DNA of 63,744 nt from Cristatella mucedo (GCA_009760855.2 WPIO01000380.1:1-63744); one strand, 5' to 3'; numbered from the stretch's first letter, positions 43,126 to 57,266 are shown. Translations and numbers: made by a program. Notes: a model not told the origin generated them from the sequence alone.

Positions 43126-45519
43126 GGTATCTCTGCCAGTAATTCCACAAAGGCCAAATAAGTATTCCACTATAGCGTTTTCTATAGCGCATTAAAAGAA
43201 TAAACAAAGAGGCATATCTGAGTCAAGAGGGCAGTCGAGAAAATAGAAGCAGCAGCGCAGGATGGCTGGTTAAGATTATGGGAATTTTGTTGCATAAGAA
43301 ATTCAGCATCTGCTGCTCACGGTCAGCAAGTGGAGCCCAGCTTTGCATCGCGTGGAGAGGACCCGAGAACAAGGTGACTGGTCTCTGCATAAAGGTGGAA
43401 AGTGGGTATGGAACACGTGAAACTCAAAAAGCTCTCCGGGTGCTCTGCTGAGATCTAGCCACTGAGAATGACAATAGCCAAGCCACTGTAGCGTCACCGT
43501 GGTAACCCTTGATTCTAGAAATGATGCTAACTTTACAAATGACTTCGGTCCTGTTCGCACTTTTATCAGAAAAACCAAGCAGCAATAGCAGAGGACTCAT
43601 AGACTTGACGGGAATATTCCCATTGTGAGAGTAGTCGCTAAAACAAGTTTATAAATTTCACCCACACATTTGTCGCTCAGAGGAGCGCATAATTCAGCAG
43701 TTATTGTCTCTGTTCTGGAGAAGCATGACAGAGATGTAGGATCTAACATCTTAAAGTCCAGGTGACTTTCGATCTAGCGTAAAATGATGGTTGCAAACAA
43801 ACTTAGCTGTCAGCGAAAGGGCTGCTGTTCAACGCAGCCTATCGGTCTATCACTCAATATTATCGCAGGCTGGCTGTAAAATAATTTCCAAGAGTTGGCA
43901 GTAAAAATGAGAATATTTTTGTTGCTTAAGAATTGTGCAAATGATTCATGCAATCTAAGCTGTTCGTACTCTCAAGCTCTCGTGCAACAATGCAAACCAA
44001 AATAACAATCAAAGGTAAACCAGCGGCTATTAAAATGTTTTCAAGCTACCTCAATAAAGACTGCCTTAGCTCAAGGAAAGCACCAGAAGACGGTCAGCTG
44101 AGGGCGCGATGAGATGAGATGTTGATCGCTACTCTAATGATGCCTACAGTTTAGTGTGCCGAGGAGACGCGACACAGATGTTGCAAACAGTTAGCCACGT
44201 CTTTGTCTGAAGACTCGGCGCCGAGTACATAATCTAGGGATATATTCAAAATACTATGCGGCCCCCCGATGTTCTTCGAAAAGTTATTCGCAATCAAGAG
44301 GTATTAAAGTTTGGTAAAATCATTCCAGGCTTGCAAAATAAATTGTAAACATTTATAGATTAAGTGAGCCTAGGCCTTTTTTTTAGCCAATTTGGCGTGT
44401 ACCTGGAAATTAATCGTGTCGTAATGGTCATGATTATATTGAGGCTACTCATCTTGCCTTTACTATAGCCCTACTAATTAAGGTGACTATGGGAAGAAGC
44501 AATGACAGCAGACGACTGATCGGTTGGGCTAAAATGGTGTTCGGCAGAAACTCGATCTAATAAACTGGCGTGTTTGCCGTTAACAAGAAGAGTCATACTG
44601 AATAGCTAAAGGGGATAGCAGAATTTCTGATGTAGATGTAGAAAAATGAATCTGCCAACCTTAACGGAAGTATCCTAGTGGCAGTCCACAGAGCGTGAAT
44701 TTGCCAAGATCAGTCGTTCAATGATCACTCACGCAACCGCTGCAGAAACTACAATCAGTTCATGATTATTGAGACACCGTGGCTACCATCAGTCAGCAAG
44801 CATTTGGAGCATTAGTAATTAGCTCAACAGGAGCAACATTGACGAGCTGATCATGATTGCTGAAACCTCACTCTCCGATGGCTATCGTGAGCTCATCACA
44901 CAGTATGCTATGCTAAGCCTTATCAGCTGCACGTGCAGCATGCCGTTTCGGATTTAAAGTGACCTCAAATGCACGCACGGCAAGCGACTCAGAATGCCCA
45001 TGACGAGTCATTTCCTCCGTCCACATTTGCTTTCTCTCTGTTCCTCTTTCTTTGCAATTCGTTAATTAAATAGAAGAGGTTGCTCCTGTAGAACAAAGAG
45101 AATAATATCTACGATTTAAATCCGGAGAAACATTGATGCTAAAAGGTCCACTGTTGTTCAGTCTTTCTGGTGCATTAATATTTATGGTAAATGTAAAGTT
45201 TAGTTTACAAAGTACCAGTAATGCAGCCGGCAGAGCCCAGTCTGAAGTGATAGTAAGATGCAGCCATACATGTATGCCAGCATACAATTAGGGTATTTTC
45301 TGCTACCGACATTAAAGAATGGACACGTTGACCGTCACCCGAAGCTGATTTCGCTGCAAGCGATATGTGCTGTTGACGTTTCGTATTTAGCAATGTCTGT
45401 ATTTTTCTATAGCAGAATAGCAAATCATTAGCACTGATTTATTCAGTTTGGTACGACATAAAATAACTTAAGGGACCAATTTTGAATCTTCATTACAATT
45501 ATGTTGTAAAAGTAAAATA

Positions 45520-45740
45520 ATAATGATACATTTATTATCCTACCCTCAGAGAACTAAATCTCTTTCTGGGAACTTTACATTTGCTGCAAAGGAAGCACGA
45601 TCGAATGGTTAGTGGTAGCATGCTCAATAAACAACGAGCATAACATGGTTAGGGGTGACATGCCCAGGGACAGCATGCAAATACGGTTAGAGGCAGCATG
45701 CATTCTCGCGTAAAGGACGAATCACGTGGACCCACTAAAG
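45520..45740 (-). mobile_element. LINE family A 3' UTR fragment, reverse orientation
   Basis: Longer copy: AATAATAATG tail, CTCAGAGAACTAAATCTC, CTGCAAAGGAAGCACG, then the upstream UTR with repeated GGTTAGNGGNAGCATGC blocks and AAGGACGAATCACGTGGAC, which match the copy at 3,750-3,900 read in reverse. Confidence 0.75.
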
Positions 45741-45899
45741 GCCTCGTGATGGACAAAATACTGTGCTAACGCGTAAGAGCACATGCTACACACAATTTGG
45801 CAATTGAAAACGGCTATACCGCCATTGTGGAATAATAGATGCAGGCACGTTTTCTTAATCAGACGTCGATTAAAAAAAAATTCTTTCGTCGAACCCAAA

Positions 45900-45985
45900 T
45901 ATTAATTATAATGCACTTGATAAAGCGCCCTCGGAGAACTCAATCTCTTTCTAGGTGCTTTATATCTGATGCAAAGGGAGTAGAA
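45900..45985 (-). mobile_element. LINE family A 3' end fragment, reverse orientation
   Basis: ATAATGCACTTGATAAAGCG, CCTCGGAGAACTCAATCTC and GCAAAGGGAG match the reverse complement of the family-A 3' end. It lies only about 160 bp from the previous fragment. Confidence 0.7.
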
Positions 45986-46869
45986 GTTTCGAGGTGAAAA
46001 CTGGCACTTAGCAGGCCCATTACGTGATTTGATGTTATGGACTGTAACTGCATTCTTTAAATGACGTTGCTTAAGCTATGCAACATTTACGAGCTTTTCA
46101 AAGGCTTCCAATTTACAGAGATAATAATTTCTTACGGTTATTATTAGCACGAATACTATAGCCACTAATTAAGATTTTTAAATAAATATCAATGTGTCCA
46201 AATATTCGGTTACTAAATTCTGCATGTTGTATACTTAATTTTTACGGCCACCATACAAATATTTAAGACCACTGAATTTAGCATCCAAGAAATATCTCCA
46301 TAACTTGGTACATTCAGCTGGCATTAGCTCTAAAGAGATATCGCTTGTACTTTTTCTCTAGTTGCATACTTTCTAAGAATAATTTTCTTTACTTAGGTGA
46401 TATTCAACTCACTGCAATAGAAGCAACAACCAAGAGTTAATCACAAGAAATGTATAGCGTGCAGACAAGCTTTAAAAATCTCACAACAACCATGCTTAGA
46501 TGAGCATTTAATAGCAAACACAGAGATACTAAGGGCCGCCGGTTAGAACGATACCTGAACAATCTGATGCACTTAATCGTGCACGAGTAAGCACTCAAAA
46601 TACTTTAAAAACTACGAGCTCATTCGGGTAACGACAGCTGGGGGAACACACGCGTCTTTAGCTGAGACTATAATGACGCAAATAAATAATCGCCGATTGT
46701 GACTGAAGACAGGAGCCAGTCCGTCGCATATTACTGGCAGCCCAATCGTCAGATAATTTCAATTTAGAGAGCAGAACGTCGAGCGAGCCCACTGGAAGCT
46801 GAGAAGCGAGTTGTACGAGAGCACAGTTGAGGGAGCAAAGAGGTCAAACAAGTCGAACAGGTGCTGATG

Positions 46870-47170
46870 CAAGCGATTGAAGTGGCCTGCAGTCACGAAA
46901 GGAGGCATCTTGGATGGGAACAGGTGAAGCTACTCGCGAGTATGTGCGTAAGTCATTCGTCCTGAATGGATGCAGGGAATGGCAGTAATATAGACGAGTC
47001 GTAAACGCAAGCACACGCTTAGCGGCCGTACTATTGTCAAAGCCCGAGTTTTGCAATGCTCCTCTGATTAATTTAGCCCGACAAGGCAGTAACGGTGGCA
47101 ACGTGCTCCTCCAATGAAAAGTTGCGTTGGAACAGCACGCCCAGATTACGTTCATTTTAACGATGCTAGA
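46870..47170 (-). mobile_element. Non-LTR retrotransposon reverse-transcriptase fragment
   Basis: The minus strand encodes NLGVLFQRNFSLEEHVATVT near 47,090-47,160, the conserved block after the catalytic core of L2/CR1-type reverse transcriptases. Later parts continue in shifted frames. A 132-codon ORF overlapping it in another frame is a shadow. Confidence 0.55.
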
Positions 47171-47441
47171 TGAGGCCTTCTTGAGCGTGAGGTCTTCCAG
47201 CTGTTGGGGCGGGCTGTGCTTGACTATATCTATGAGGCCCATGTATACGATGAAGCTATAGAGACGAGGATGCGCATGGACACTATGCCTTCTTTAACTG
47301 AGTCTACGATATGTTATAATGTACGATTCTTTATCAATTAGTATCTTTTTACTGAAGGCACAAAGCTGGAGATTGTGCGGTTGAGCTTCTTTCCATTAGG
47401 TTATTTAATCGCACCCTAGTGCAATTCAAGTATCGTCACAC

Positions 47442-47644
47442 CTGGATGGACTTTTCGAAATGAGTAGATCGCAGAAAAGCCTTGCTCTTGGCGGAAATCG
47501 TCTGAATGAAAGGTCACGAACATGTACGGTCCACTGGACCTTAGAACCACCGGGCTGTTGTTGCTGCAGTACTTAGCTATCATCGGGTCCCTCGTCGAAG
47601 TGCCGTCATAAACCGTTATGAAATCTCCGTTGCTTTTGCAGTCC
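47442..47644 (-). CDS. CUB2 second-half exon
   Basis: Acceptor TTATTTCTTTAG, donor GTGTGA. One base in, then DCKSNGDFITVYDGTSTRD, KYCSNNSP and YMFVTFHSDD, ending FSAIYSFRKVHP. Third and fourth Cys, a typical D-F-I-x-V-Y-D-G motif and a C-terminal strand. 203 nt, one base in and one out. The donor is weaker than the others but gives the exact phase needed for the next exon. Confidence 0.9.
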
Positions 47645-49239
47645 CTAAAGAAATAAAAACGTACTTATTCCATGTCAGCTTGCCTTCAGATCTACGCAAG
47701 ACGTGCACCTAGCGCCCCTAGCACGTGACGCCGTGCAGAGACGAAGAGGCTTCTGACGCTCTGCTACTTGGCATCAGACAGGACCGCCAGGAGGGGGGGT
47801 GGATGTCTCGGATTGCAGCAGCAGAGCGCCAGTGAAATCCTAGCCCATAATGCAAGGGTGCTTATGCTTTTCATGCTGCATCACTGAGGTGTCTGGCTTA
47901 GAAGACGCGACAATACATTTGCAATCATTACAGTTAGTTCCGCTTTGGGTGGCCATGTTTCATTTATGTTTTCATGAAAATTATATCTCCCTTGAGCCTT
48001 GGAGAGACAGGCTGACAGTATTGGCTTCGCTGACCTCTGCTACGAGATGCTTAACGATGTACGATAGGGCGGACCTTTTTGTAGCGTCTCCAAGCAGCTG
48101 GTAAAGCTGAGCGAATCCGTGCGGAAAGGTAATTTGTATTATACAAACTTTGACTTGCACGTAAACATGCAGGCGACAGACCGGGTGTAGGGCTCTTGAA
48201 AACGCTACAGCTTCCCTATTAGGCTGCATAGATTTTATATTTGCGAATCGCAGGCATAGGTATGGGCTAAAAATTGCTACCTTTTCGGGACAGATACTTT
48301 TATTTCTGCAAGAAAGCCTTAAGATTCAATCTATACTTTACCGGTCGCTAGGCGGAAATGACTTAAATCTGTTAAGGGCTAATAAAACAAATTCACCACT
48401 AGAATCATCTATCTCAATGTGACATGTATATTCTAGAGAGATTTTGGCTGCTTTTGGTAATCGACTCAGAAGCGCTCGCATTATGGAAATATAATCCTTT
48501 ATAGAAACCTCCTCGTTCTCGCTTTAAATTTTCCGTTATCTGAAGCCTACAGAGTCTTTTATTCAGGCCGAGCAGTAAAGTTTTGTAGCAAGTAAGGACT
48601 GTCTGCTTGTTTATTTGTCTTTCATTGGTGCAATAAGAATGCGGCAGAACTCAAAAAATCTTGATAGCATTAAAAATGCCGAAATAACTACGAAGCAGCT
48701 CTCGTTTTGTGCAAGGTCATAGAGTCTTAAGAAGAGATCCAATAGAACTATTGCTGAGCGATGGACCTCCAAGCAAGCTCCTGCAGCTGCTGCTGCGATT
48801 GAGCCTTGTGATACAGCAATTAATTGGATTACATACGAGTGGCAATACCTCGGAGCAGTTTAAGGTGGCACACTGTTAATAGGAGGGAAGATGATGAATT
48901 TACGATGGCGTCAAATAAAACCACAAACAAGCTTCACGCCACGAGAGATGAGCGGATATCACGCATTCGATGGCATAGATTACATACTTGCTCACCAAAT
49001 GCTGAATGCCAACATTGCATTCAACGAGCGTCCTGCTTTTATTCACTAACATTCCTCGAAAGTGTTAAGCGATGGAAAAAGAATAGTAGGCAGAATTATT
49101 TACACATGCCCTGCATATTTCCAAAATCTATTCATGTTTAACAAAGTTACAGCCTTTCATTAAATACTAGCTGTTAAAGATTGATTTATAGGAAGAAAAA
49201 AGAAGCTGAATCTCTCGAGTGCAGATGAATGACCAATCT

Positions 49240-50075
49240 AGGCTTTCACGTCTATGCAGATGACACTCAGTTGAATTTTTGCTTGTATTCCTGCCGGCCC
49301 TCTAGCACCTCAAATTCTCTCAACTTCCTTCGTGCATGTATTGATGACCTCAGCACATGTATGGCAGCAAACTTTCTAAAATTGAATAATGATTAAGCCA
49401 ACATACTAGTCATGGCCAAACCAAGTGTGATTCAGAAATTGGAAAGGCTGACGCTCAAATCATCACTGCCAGCATATCTCCTGTTGAATCTGCTCAAAAT
49501 CTAGGTATCATGTTCCAAAGTGACCTTTCATTAGACAACCACATCAGCTTCGCAGTCAAGTCTGCCTACTTTCACCTACACAACATTGCTAAAATTTGGG
49601 CTTATTTAAAGAGGGATACCACATCTAAATTGACCCATGCATTTTTGACATCCCATTTTGACTTATGTAACTCAATTCTGTCTACTGGCGTGTCCGCTCA
49701 GGCGCTTACAGCTGGTGCAAAAATCTGAAGCTAGCTCCGAAAGCCTGGAACTCCCTACCGACTTGTGTCACGACATCCCCTGACTTGTCCACAATCAACA
49801 AAAAGTAAAAACGCATCTGCTTATGGCAGCATTTCATTGGTCCGGAGATTCGTCCTTCATGTGTTTATGCGTGCTGACAAAGTGCTTGCTACCACTAACC
49901 TTACTTTCATGCTGACCCTGTACATGCCACCACTACCAATGTTAGTCTTGCTGTTTATTTGGCATGCTATCACTAACCATTCTACCGTGCTTCCTTTGCA
50001 GAAAATGGAAAGCACCTAGAAAGAGATTGAGCTCTCTGATGGTGCTATATCAAATGCATTATTATTATTATAAAC
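49240..50075 (+). mobile_element. LINE family A, reverse-transcriptase part to 3' end, internally deleted
   Basis: FHVYADDTQLNF at about 49,243-49,278 is the catalytic YADD motif of a non-LTR reverse transcriptase. It is followed in shifted frames by VMAKPSVIQKLERLTLKSS, SDLSLDNHISFAVKSAYF and LTHAFLTSHFDLCNSIL. Near 49,730 the sequence jumps to the KAWNSLPT block at the ORF end, so about 90 codons are missing. The 3' UTR and (ATT)n tail match the copy in the Polinton. This is the longest family-A copy here and links the 3' tails to an L2/CR1-type enzyme. Confidence 0.8.
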
Positions 50076-51010
50076 GTTAATGTAGACATAGATTGATTCG
50101 GAGTAGTATTTATTGTATACGACAATTGTTGCAAGCATTGCTTATGTTAGTTTCTTTCTCTATACTTTAGCTGAACGCAGTTTACGGAACGATCGTATAT
50201 ATTGCATAGAGAACCCAGGTAGATTTTGCACTAGAAATTGCGTAAGTAAGTGTATTTAGCGAATTAACTTCTACAATTTTAGTATCACTCGTACTTCCTC
50301 AGTGGTACGGTGCTCGCACTTTGAGATACGGATCGTCGGTCAAGGTCCTACGTAAAGCAGTGCTTTAAGCAGATCCGTGAGCATTGGTGGGATTCTATGT
50401 TGGGCTTTTATGCTGCTGTATAGATGAGGCTACTAAATAGATGATACTAGATGATACTAGATAGATGATACTATAGATAAGGCTACTAAATGAGCTCATT
50501 TCTACTCCGTTTGAATTTCTTGCGGTAATATTTTCTTAATTGCATCATACTAAAATCACCACCCGCGGCCAATGTCACCACGACCAAATGGCGATTCGGC
50601 ATGACTCTTGCCTTTTGTTTCGGAGGTGTCGTGTTTAACCACCACTAACTAGCAATCCTACTTTCTATCGCCCTTAAATAGCCTTGATGTTTTAGCACTC
50701 ATAAATCCCACGGACTGTTTATCTAAGCACACATATACAAGATATAGTTTATGTATGTTTGGGTATATGTGTATATGCTGTGTGTATTTATACTACAGTA
50801 TATACAACTGCACGTTTAGCGTATAAAGGTGCGCATATACAGATATTTACTCGATGCAGTAAATTTCCACATATTTGCAAGAACGAGTCAAGAACGTGGG
50901 TTACTTAGCATGATACTGCACGTGATTCACTGATGTTTGCTCGCCAGCGGTTGCAAACATTTCTCGAGGAGTAGGTGCAGGCTCATTTAGTTTGACTGGG
51001 CCTTCCAAAA

Positions 51011-51151
<141 letters not shown>

Positions 51152-52029
51152 CTTACCAATTATGCTATCGCTTTCTCGAAAGCGAGTCTTACTATTGATG
51201 ACACCTGTCAGTAGATAACTTCCTTCACTGCAGCTGCTTCGAACAATCGTCATAATTATTTCTCTTAGTCAGACCTTTTCTCCTGCCAGCATAGTGGCCA
51301 TTTGTTCTGCATATCTGCATGAATCCGTCTTGAATTCTACCTCAATTTTTCAGCATTCTAAAGCTCCCATCACTTGCTTGCAGCTTCTTCTACCCTTTTG
51401 CTCCAGCCTCATACCTCGCTATGACGCTATGGCAACTTGGGTTCACATTCGCTCGATCTAGTCTATTGGTTGCGGCCGTTTAGTTAGCCTCTGACCACTC
51501 TGAGAACCTTTGTAGACCGTACCTTCTAATGTTATGCCCCTCAAATCTAGAAACTCTTGCACCTTTTTATATCACAGCATCCTAAGATATCGCGACATGC
51601 GAGGCCAAACTAACCACAAATCTTGCAAACGTAATGTTTCCGCCATGTGACTCTCTTCTGTGTGCCAATCCTGCAGCAATTGTTTTCTGTGCAATTTCTT
51701 CCAACCTAATCGTAATTCCTTAATCGCTAGACCCCATCTTTATGACCTCTGAATTAAACATCGATCACACAGCTCACTGCATGTAACTCATTGACAGTTG
51801 ATCCCACTTATTTTCTGCTAGCAAGCACATTACGCACGGCCTCTTACCCTCTCGAGAGTTAACCTTGGACTAGCAGCTGCACCCCAACCGGCTTAAGTTA
51901 TTTAATCAAAGTACTGAAAAATAATGCATAAGCGGAGTAGAAGTAATTCGTTTTGCAGGTTGCACCAATCTCCGTACCGGAAGCCTTCTTCCGGCTGTAT
52001 ATAAAGCAATATACACGAGTGGTGATGTG

Positions 52030-52140
52030 TGGGTTGTGCTTTTCATAAGGCCTTGAAAGCCCAGGAGGTAAGGTACTCACTTTTCGCGAACTAGGTCGTG
52101 GGTTTGAATCCTGCAGCGGACGACCCTACAGTTGGCGATC
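52030..52140 (+). mobile_element. tRNA-derived SINE fragment
   Basis: AGCCCAGGAGGTAAGGTACT and GTCGTGGGTTTGAATCCTGC resemble A-box and B-box regions of tRNA-derived SINEs. No tail could be defined. Confidence 0.45.
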
Positions 52141-52555
52141 CAATGGCAATCAACAGTGATAGCTAAGGCTCTTCTGCAGCTATGCAAATGAGGCTATTAA
52201 ATCAGCTAGCATTTTTGCGATTAGCGGTTGCTGGCGCTGGCGACTGTGGCCTCTGCCACCCACATCTGGAGGCTGTGGTGTCTGCTGGCCACATCCGAAG
52301 CCACTCTTAGGGACTGAGAGGCGCAAAGGGGCTATGCTGACGCCACAGAAGTGAAGCTCTATTGTTGTGAGGGACGCAGACCTGCGAGGTCGCCGTCCAG
52401 CTCTGCTCGTAATACAGCCGAGCCATTTACGTCCATTCCAATACCCTTTCGCAAACTACTAATGAGTTAGTTTGCTGCCTTCTCAGCCTACGTTAGGCAC
52501 ATAGAAAGAGGTTTAATTATCTAATTATCTTGGCTTGCTACAAAGCTGATTTATC

Positions 52556-52556
<1 letters not shown>

Positions 52557-52614
<58 letters not shown>
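52557..52614. repeat. (TA)n microsatellite
   Basis: Uninterrupted TA repeat of about 58 bases. Confidence 0.97.
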
Positions 52615-52618
<4 letters not shown>

Positions 52619-53776
52619 CTGTATCTTACTTTTATGCTTATAATCATTTAACTGCCTTCTAGCTAACACTACCGGTAGCCATGGACACGGGAGCCTTGCC
52701 AAATAAGACCAGTGGGAGTTATTTAATTAACACGATTACCCCCTCCCACGCACACACTTGGAAGGTATAAATGCAAATGACCATAAAAAGACTCCGTGGA
52801 TTAACGTTCATCAGCAAATATTGCGCTCTGACCACGGAGGTTGCATGAGATGAGCTGTTGGAGGAGCTGAGCTACTGTAGGCATACTCAAGCGCTTGTAT
52901 ATGAATATATAGCATACGCATACTCATATGTAGTTCTTGCATGATGCTTTGTTTACTCAAAAAAGACTTTTTGATACTGCTATGGTGAAACCAGCTGATC
53001 TTAAGAGTTGGAGCACTAATTTGATACGACTGCCATAACCTCGTCCCTTTTGCACACCAGACAATGGGGTCTGTATTTCTTACTTAAAACGAGCGAATAA
53101 ATAATACACGATTTGTCAACGCTCATGATGTGTCAACGCTAAGATGCTGCATGACGTGAGTGCGCCCTGGGTGATACGTCTTCGTTAAGTTGATCATGCC
53201 GTGGCTGCACTGGTAACTAGTGAACGTACAAGACATCGACTAAAAGTAGAGTAACCATAGCATGCCTACGTCGCGGCAGCATTATGTGGGCTAAACCAGT
53301 GATCTTTGAAGGTCACTTCCGGAAGTAAGCACGGCTAGAGTAAACTGCGATCAGATCCGTCATCTCTATAAATAAGAAATTCTTTGCACTTAAGTTACGA
53401 GATAGTGATTTGTGATTAAACTGCCATGAGATACAAAAGTTACTGTCACAAAAGAGCTATTCACTTTCTCCTCGTAAAATGCTTTGCGCCTATATCTCCT
53501 TCGACAATTTTGGCTCCGCTTGCGAACGAATATCCGGCACGAAAGCTCTAATCGTGATGCTGCTCTAATACTGAAAACTGAACTTTGAGCCCCGCCCTCT
53601 CGTGCTGTCTAGTTGCTCATCTCTTTCGAGCGAAATGGGCTGATTGGTGTGAGCAATGATGCATCAAAGAATGCCGATAAATCAACGCTCTTTTGGGCAT
53701 TCCGAATCACTAATGGCAGTGAGAATGAGTCGTACAGAAAACCCCCGTCTAGCCAACGAAGTAGGAAAGCGATTAC

Positions 53777-54014
53777 CTCGTCGCTTCATCTTCGGCAGTG
53801 CCCTCAGCCAATCGGATGGTCACGAACGTCAATTCGACGAGCTCGTCGTAGCCGCCGCTGAGCAGATATGAGCAGTTGGAGTGCGACGGGTAGGCCCGCG
53901 GGTAGAGGGGCGAGAAGATTCGCCCTTTGACCTCGCCGACCCGACCGCCGGTGCTCTTCATCACGTAGTTGCACTGGCCTTCGCCTTGCCTCGCACCGGT
54001 GGTGCCGAAAGAGC
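53777..54014 (-). CDS. CUB2 first-half exon
   Basis: Acceptor ATCGATTGCAG, donor GTAATC. Two bases complete a Ser codon, then a linker SFGTTGARQGEGQC and the CUB first half: VKGRIFSPLYPRAYPSHSNC, SYLLSGGYDELVELTFVTI. 238 nt, two bases in and two out. The exon is GC-rich compared with the surrounding introns. The SFGTTG linker before the first Cys resembles the CUB1-CUB2 linker of SOL-1-like proteins. Confidence 0.92.
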
Positions 54015-54428
54015 CTGCAATCGATAGGTGCAGCGCTCGGGGTGCAGTGCTCCCTTAGGCCCCAGGCAGCTGCGCCCAAATCTTTCGTACGATGGGGCCT
54101 TCGGATGGTGCGGCCTTCGGATGGAAAGCGTTGCCAGAGTACAGCGCCCGTCAAAAAGCTATGAAGTGGTGGGGTGCATTGCTATCATGTGCGCTCATTC
54201 GAACGAACTTTAAACACTCGCTGCTCAATTTTAGTCGAGTTCACGCTCTTATTCAGTGTTTCATGGTCTATTACTTCTCAGACCACCCCACCCAGAGCAG
54301 GGCAGAAAGCCATAGATGAAATGCGGAGCAACATTGTACTCCCGAGTTCGCTCGCGTCGCTCGGCTCTGGCACAACGGACAATGTAAAAGTACGTGGAAT
54401 GCAGTAGCAAAAGTGATATTGCATTCCA

Positions 54429-54438
54429 ATATATATAT

Positions 54439-54486
<48 letters not shown>
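54429..54486. repeat. (TA)n(CA)n microsatellite
   Basis: Compound TA, CA, TA repeat. Confidence 0.95.
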
Positions 54487-54490
<4 letters not shown>

Positions 54491-56585
54491 TCTTGAGCTT
54501 TAAAGCGATTCTTCAAAGCACTTTAAACTACGCAGCTCAAGACCACGCGGCAAAAAGAGATTTTCGCCCACCACCCGCCGGACTGGCCACCACAATATTT
54601 GTAAATATTTCTCTGGTGCAGCTGGAGTGCTCATTGAACAAAATATAAATCGCGCTACATATCAGGGACGGGGTCGAGGATTTCTTGGGAGGCTAAACGT
54701 TTACCTAAAGTAGACATAACAGGAAGTCCCCTACCAGTTGGCCAGTTTTCATTCCCTAAGAGCTTGCAGAGCGGAGAGCAGACGTGTCGTGCCCACCAAT
54801 GCCCACTTTACTGAAAGAAACTAAATCGTTACATGCGAGAGGTTTCTTATGAGCACAATGCTGAAACTACAGCGACAATACTGATCCGAAAATAAAATTA
54901 ACTTTTACTTCCAGCAATATCCCTCGCACAAAATAAGCATGAAAATCAAAATTTAGCATGAAAATCTCCTCGACTTTACGGGGGATTGTTCTTACTGCCA
55001 AGATATTTTACGCTTGACCACACTACCTTGCCGGTCTAGAACTAGCATCGGCGACAGAGAAATCTTTTCTTGTACTTCAAATTGTTGCCTACATACAGCC
55101 GGGCATGTAACTTATTGGAGGGTAAATTTTGAACGATTCATTAACCATGAAGCTCTAGAGCCACTGATGCTCATCCGAGAGCACGTGTCCGTATTGAAAC
55201 ACTTAAACGAGTCCGGCTTCCAAAATGTCTCCGCTCAGGGCGCCGCCGCACGAGCTCGGATGTCGGACGCGTCTGCTCCGATGTTTCGGCTACCCTTATT
55301 TTGACACTCTTGCCCGCTGAAACTGACGAGTGCTGCTAAGTCACAGGAGTGCTGCACTTTTCAAAGGCACTTATACTTTACCAAAATAATAATGAATAAA
55401 CGCAAAGCGAGAGCTAATAGTTAAGATGACAGAGTAAAATGCACGTACGTGTACATAGGTCTACGCTGAGAGAGACTGAGGATATTTGGCTGCCATCGGC
55501 GACGGCCGCTACCGCAAGCATATAAACAAGCGCAATACATGTTAATGTAAAGTATATAAATCTAGACTGTACAGATTTATTTTTACGAACATTTCCCTAG
55601 GGTTTTGCTGAATTATTTTCAGTGATTGAAATCGCGTCCATTCAGAAGAAACGCGTTGGACTTCCCACCTGTGGCACTGCTAAAGGTGGTAGCGGATTGA
55701 GTGTATCTAAATACATGAATTATCGCGTATATGACGAGAAAAACTGGCTCTATAAATATGCTGCAGTAAATAGGCCCCCAGCTAGAGGCCGACTGCGATT
55801 CATCTATGCCTCGCACGCGAAGGTCTGGTTTAAAAACACACACGAATGCTCCTGAAGCTGCGGTGGTGTAAAGCATACAAGAGCAATGACCGCCCAAGAC
55901 ACAGCTATCGCTTCGCGGGTGACCCTGGCGCGATCTTTAACCTCGAAACAGCTGAACGCTAGGACTTAAATTGGTTTAGACCTCGAGTTTCCATACAGAA
56001 TTGATGTCAGGTGTCGAACATCCTGCATCTGTCTCTGAATAGAGGTGTCCGCCATTTATGGCTTACGTGGTGTAGTGCAGAGATCGAGTTTGTGGCATGG
56101 TACAGAGAAATGAATTGGGCGAACTCATGCCAAGATCTACTGCGAAAAAGAGCTCATCATAGCTTCGGCTAGCCTTTTTGATTCGGTAGCTAATCAGCGG
56201 TTTCGCGCCTGAACCATTACCTCGGTATCCCATCGTCACTATTGAGGTTAAGCGAGTACGCAGGCTGCATTTGGGCCCTGGCTACTTGCTCGCCGAGTGG
56301 ACGGCGTGGCAGATTACGGGAATACTGAGCTCGGCTGGTCACGTGAGAGCTCTCACTGGCCGCGACTACCACAACCCACGAAATAAACTGTCACCACCAG
56401 CCGCACCTGTGTGTGTGTGCACGCGCGGCCGTGCGCGCGCGAGGCCGTGGGCGCGCGCGGCCGTGTGGGTTGTTGCTCGATTCTAAAATCACAACACAAA
56501 ACAAGGTAACGCACGAGATCACTCTGAGCAAGTCTTACCGCCAGCAAGTCACACAAACAAGAGACCCCTCGGTACTCACATTGCA

Positions 56586-57266
56586 TGGTTGTCGGACATC
56601 GTTTCCTCCATACTTGATTATTGTAATTCCCTTTTGGCTGGGCTACCAAAGAAAGCTATTATGCCACTACAGTGGACTATGAATATGGCTGCAAGGCTGG
56701 TCTTCAAGTCCCAGCGGTTTGAGCACGTGTCTCCTTTGCTGAAAGAGCCAGAATGGTTGCCGGTTGAGTAAAGGATACAGAGCAAAGTTCTTACGCTGAC
56801 CCACAAGGCCCGCCACGGCTTGGCTCCTTCATACCTAGCTGAACTGCTGCATCAGTTTCAGCCTGTTCGCACCCTCAGGTCCTGTGTGGACAATAAATTA
56901 GCTGTCCCATTCCTCCGCTTAAAGACAGTTGGCGACAGAAGCTTTAGCTCTGCAGGTCCTAGACTGTGCAACTCGCTTCCACAATTCTTACGCAACGACA
57001 TCTACTCTCCAACTGCCGACTATGGCACATCTTTTTCAGCGGTCCTGAACTGCTACTTCTATGCTACTCACTACCTCAACTGCTCTCCTAACTCTGTTAT
57101 GCTTCCCACTTTCTCTTTGTTGCGTGAGACGAAGTCTGTTGGGTACCGAATGCGTACCGAAAGCCGCTTAGGCTGTGAGTGCGCTATACAAAACTCTCCT
57201 GCGTAACACCCACATGGTCTTTATGACTTTGTGGAGTTACTGGCGGAGATACATTACATTACATTA
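56586..57266 (+). mobile_element. LINE family B, ORF2 C-terminus with ACATT tail
   Basis: SILDYCNSLLAGLPKKAIMP, RFEHVSPLLKEPEWLPVE, then in a new frame HGLAPSYLAELLHQFQPVR, RLKTVGDRSFSSAGPRLCNS: the C-terminal region of an L2/CR1-like reverse-transcriptase ORF. The 3' end is GGAGATACATTACATTACAT, different from family A. A TAA breaks the frame near 56,769. Confidence 0.8.

Larger units (their letters stand above)
42094..47441 (-). other. Intron between CUB2 and CUB3
   Basis: About 5.3 kb, phase 1. It holds three reverse-oriented LINE family-A ends and one LINE reverse-transcriptase fragment; no other exon was recognised. Confidence 0.6.

Noticed and set aside
46844-47242. 132-codon minus-strand ORF
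   Set aside because: Overlaps a LINE reverse-transcriptase fragment read in a different frame.
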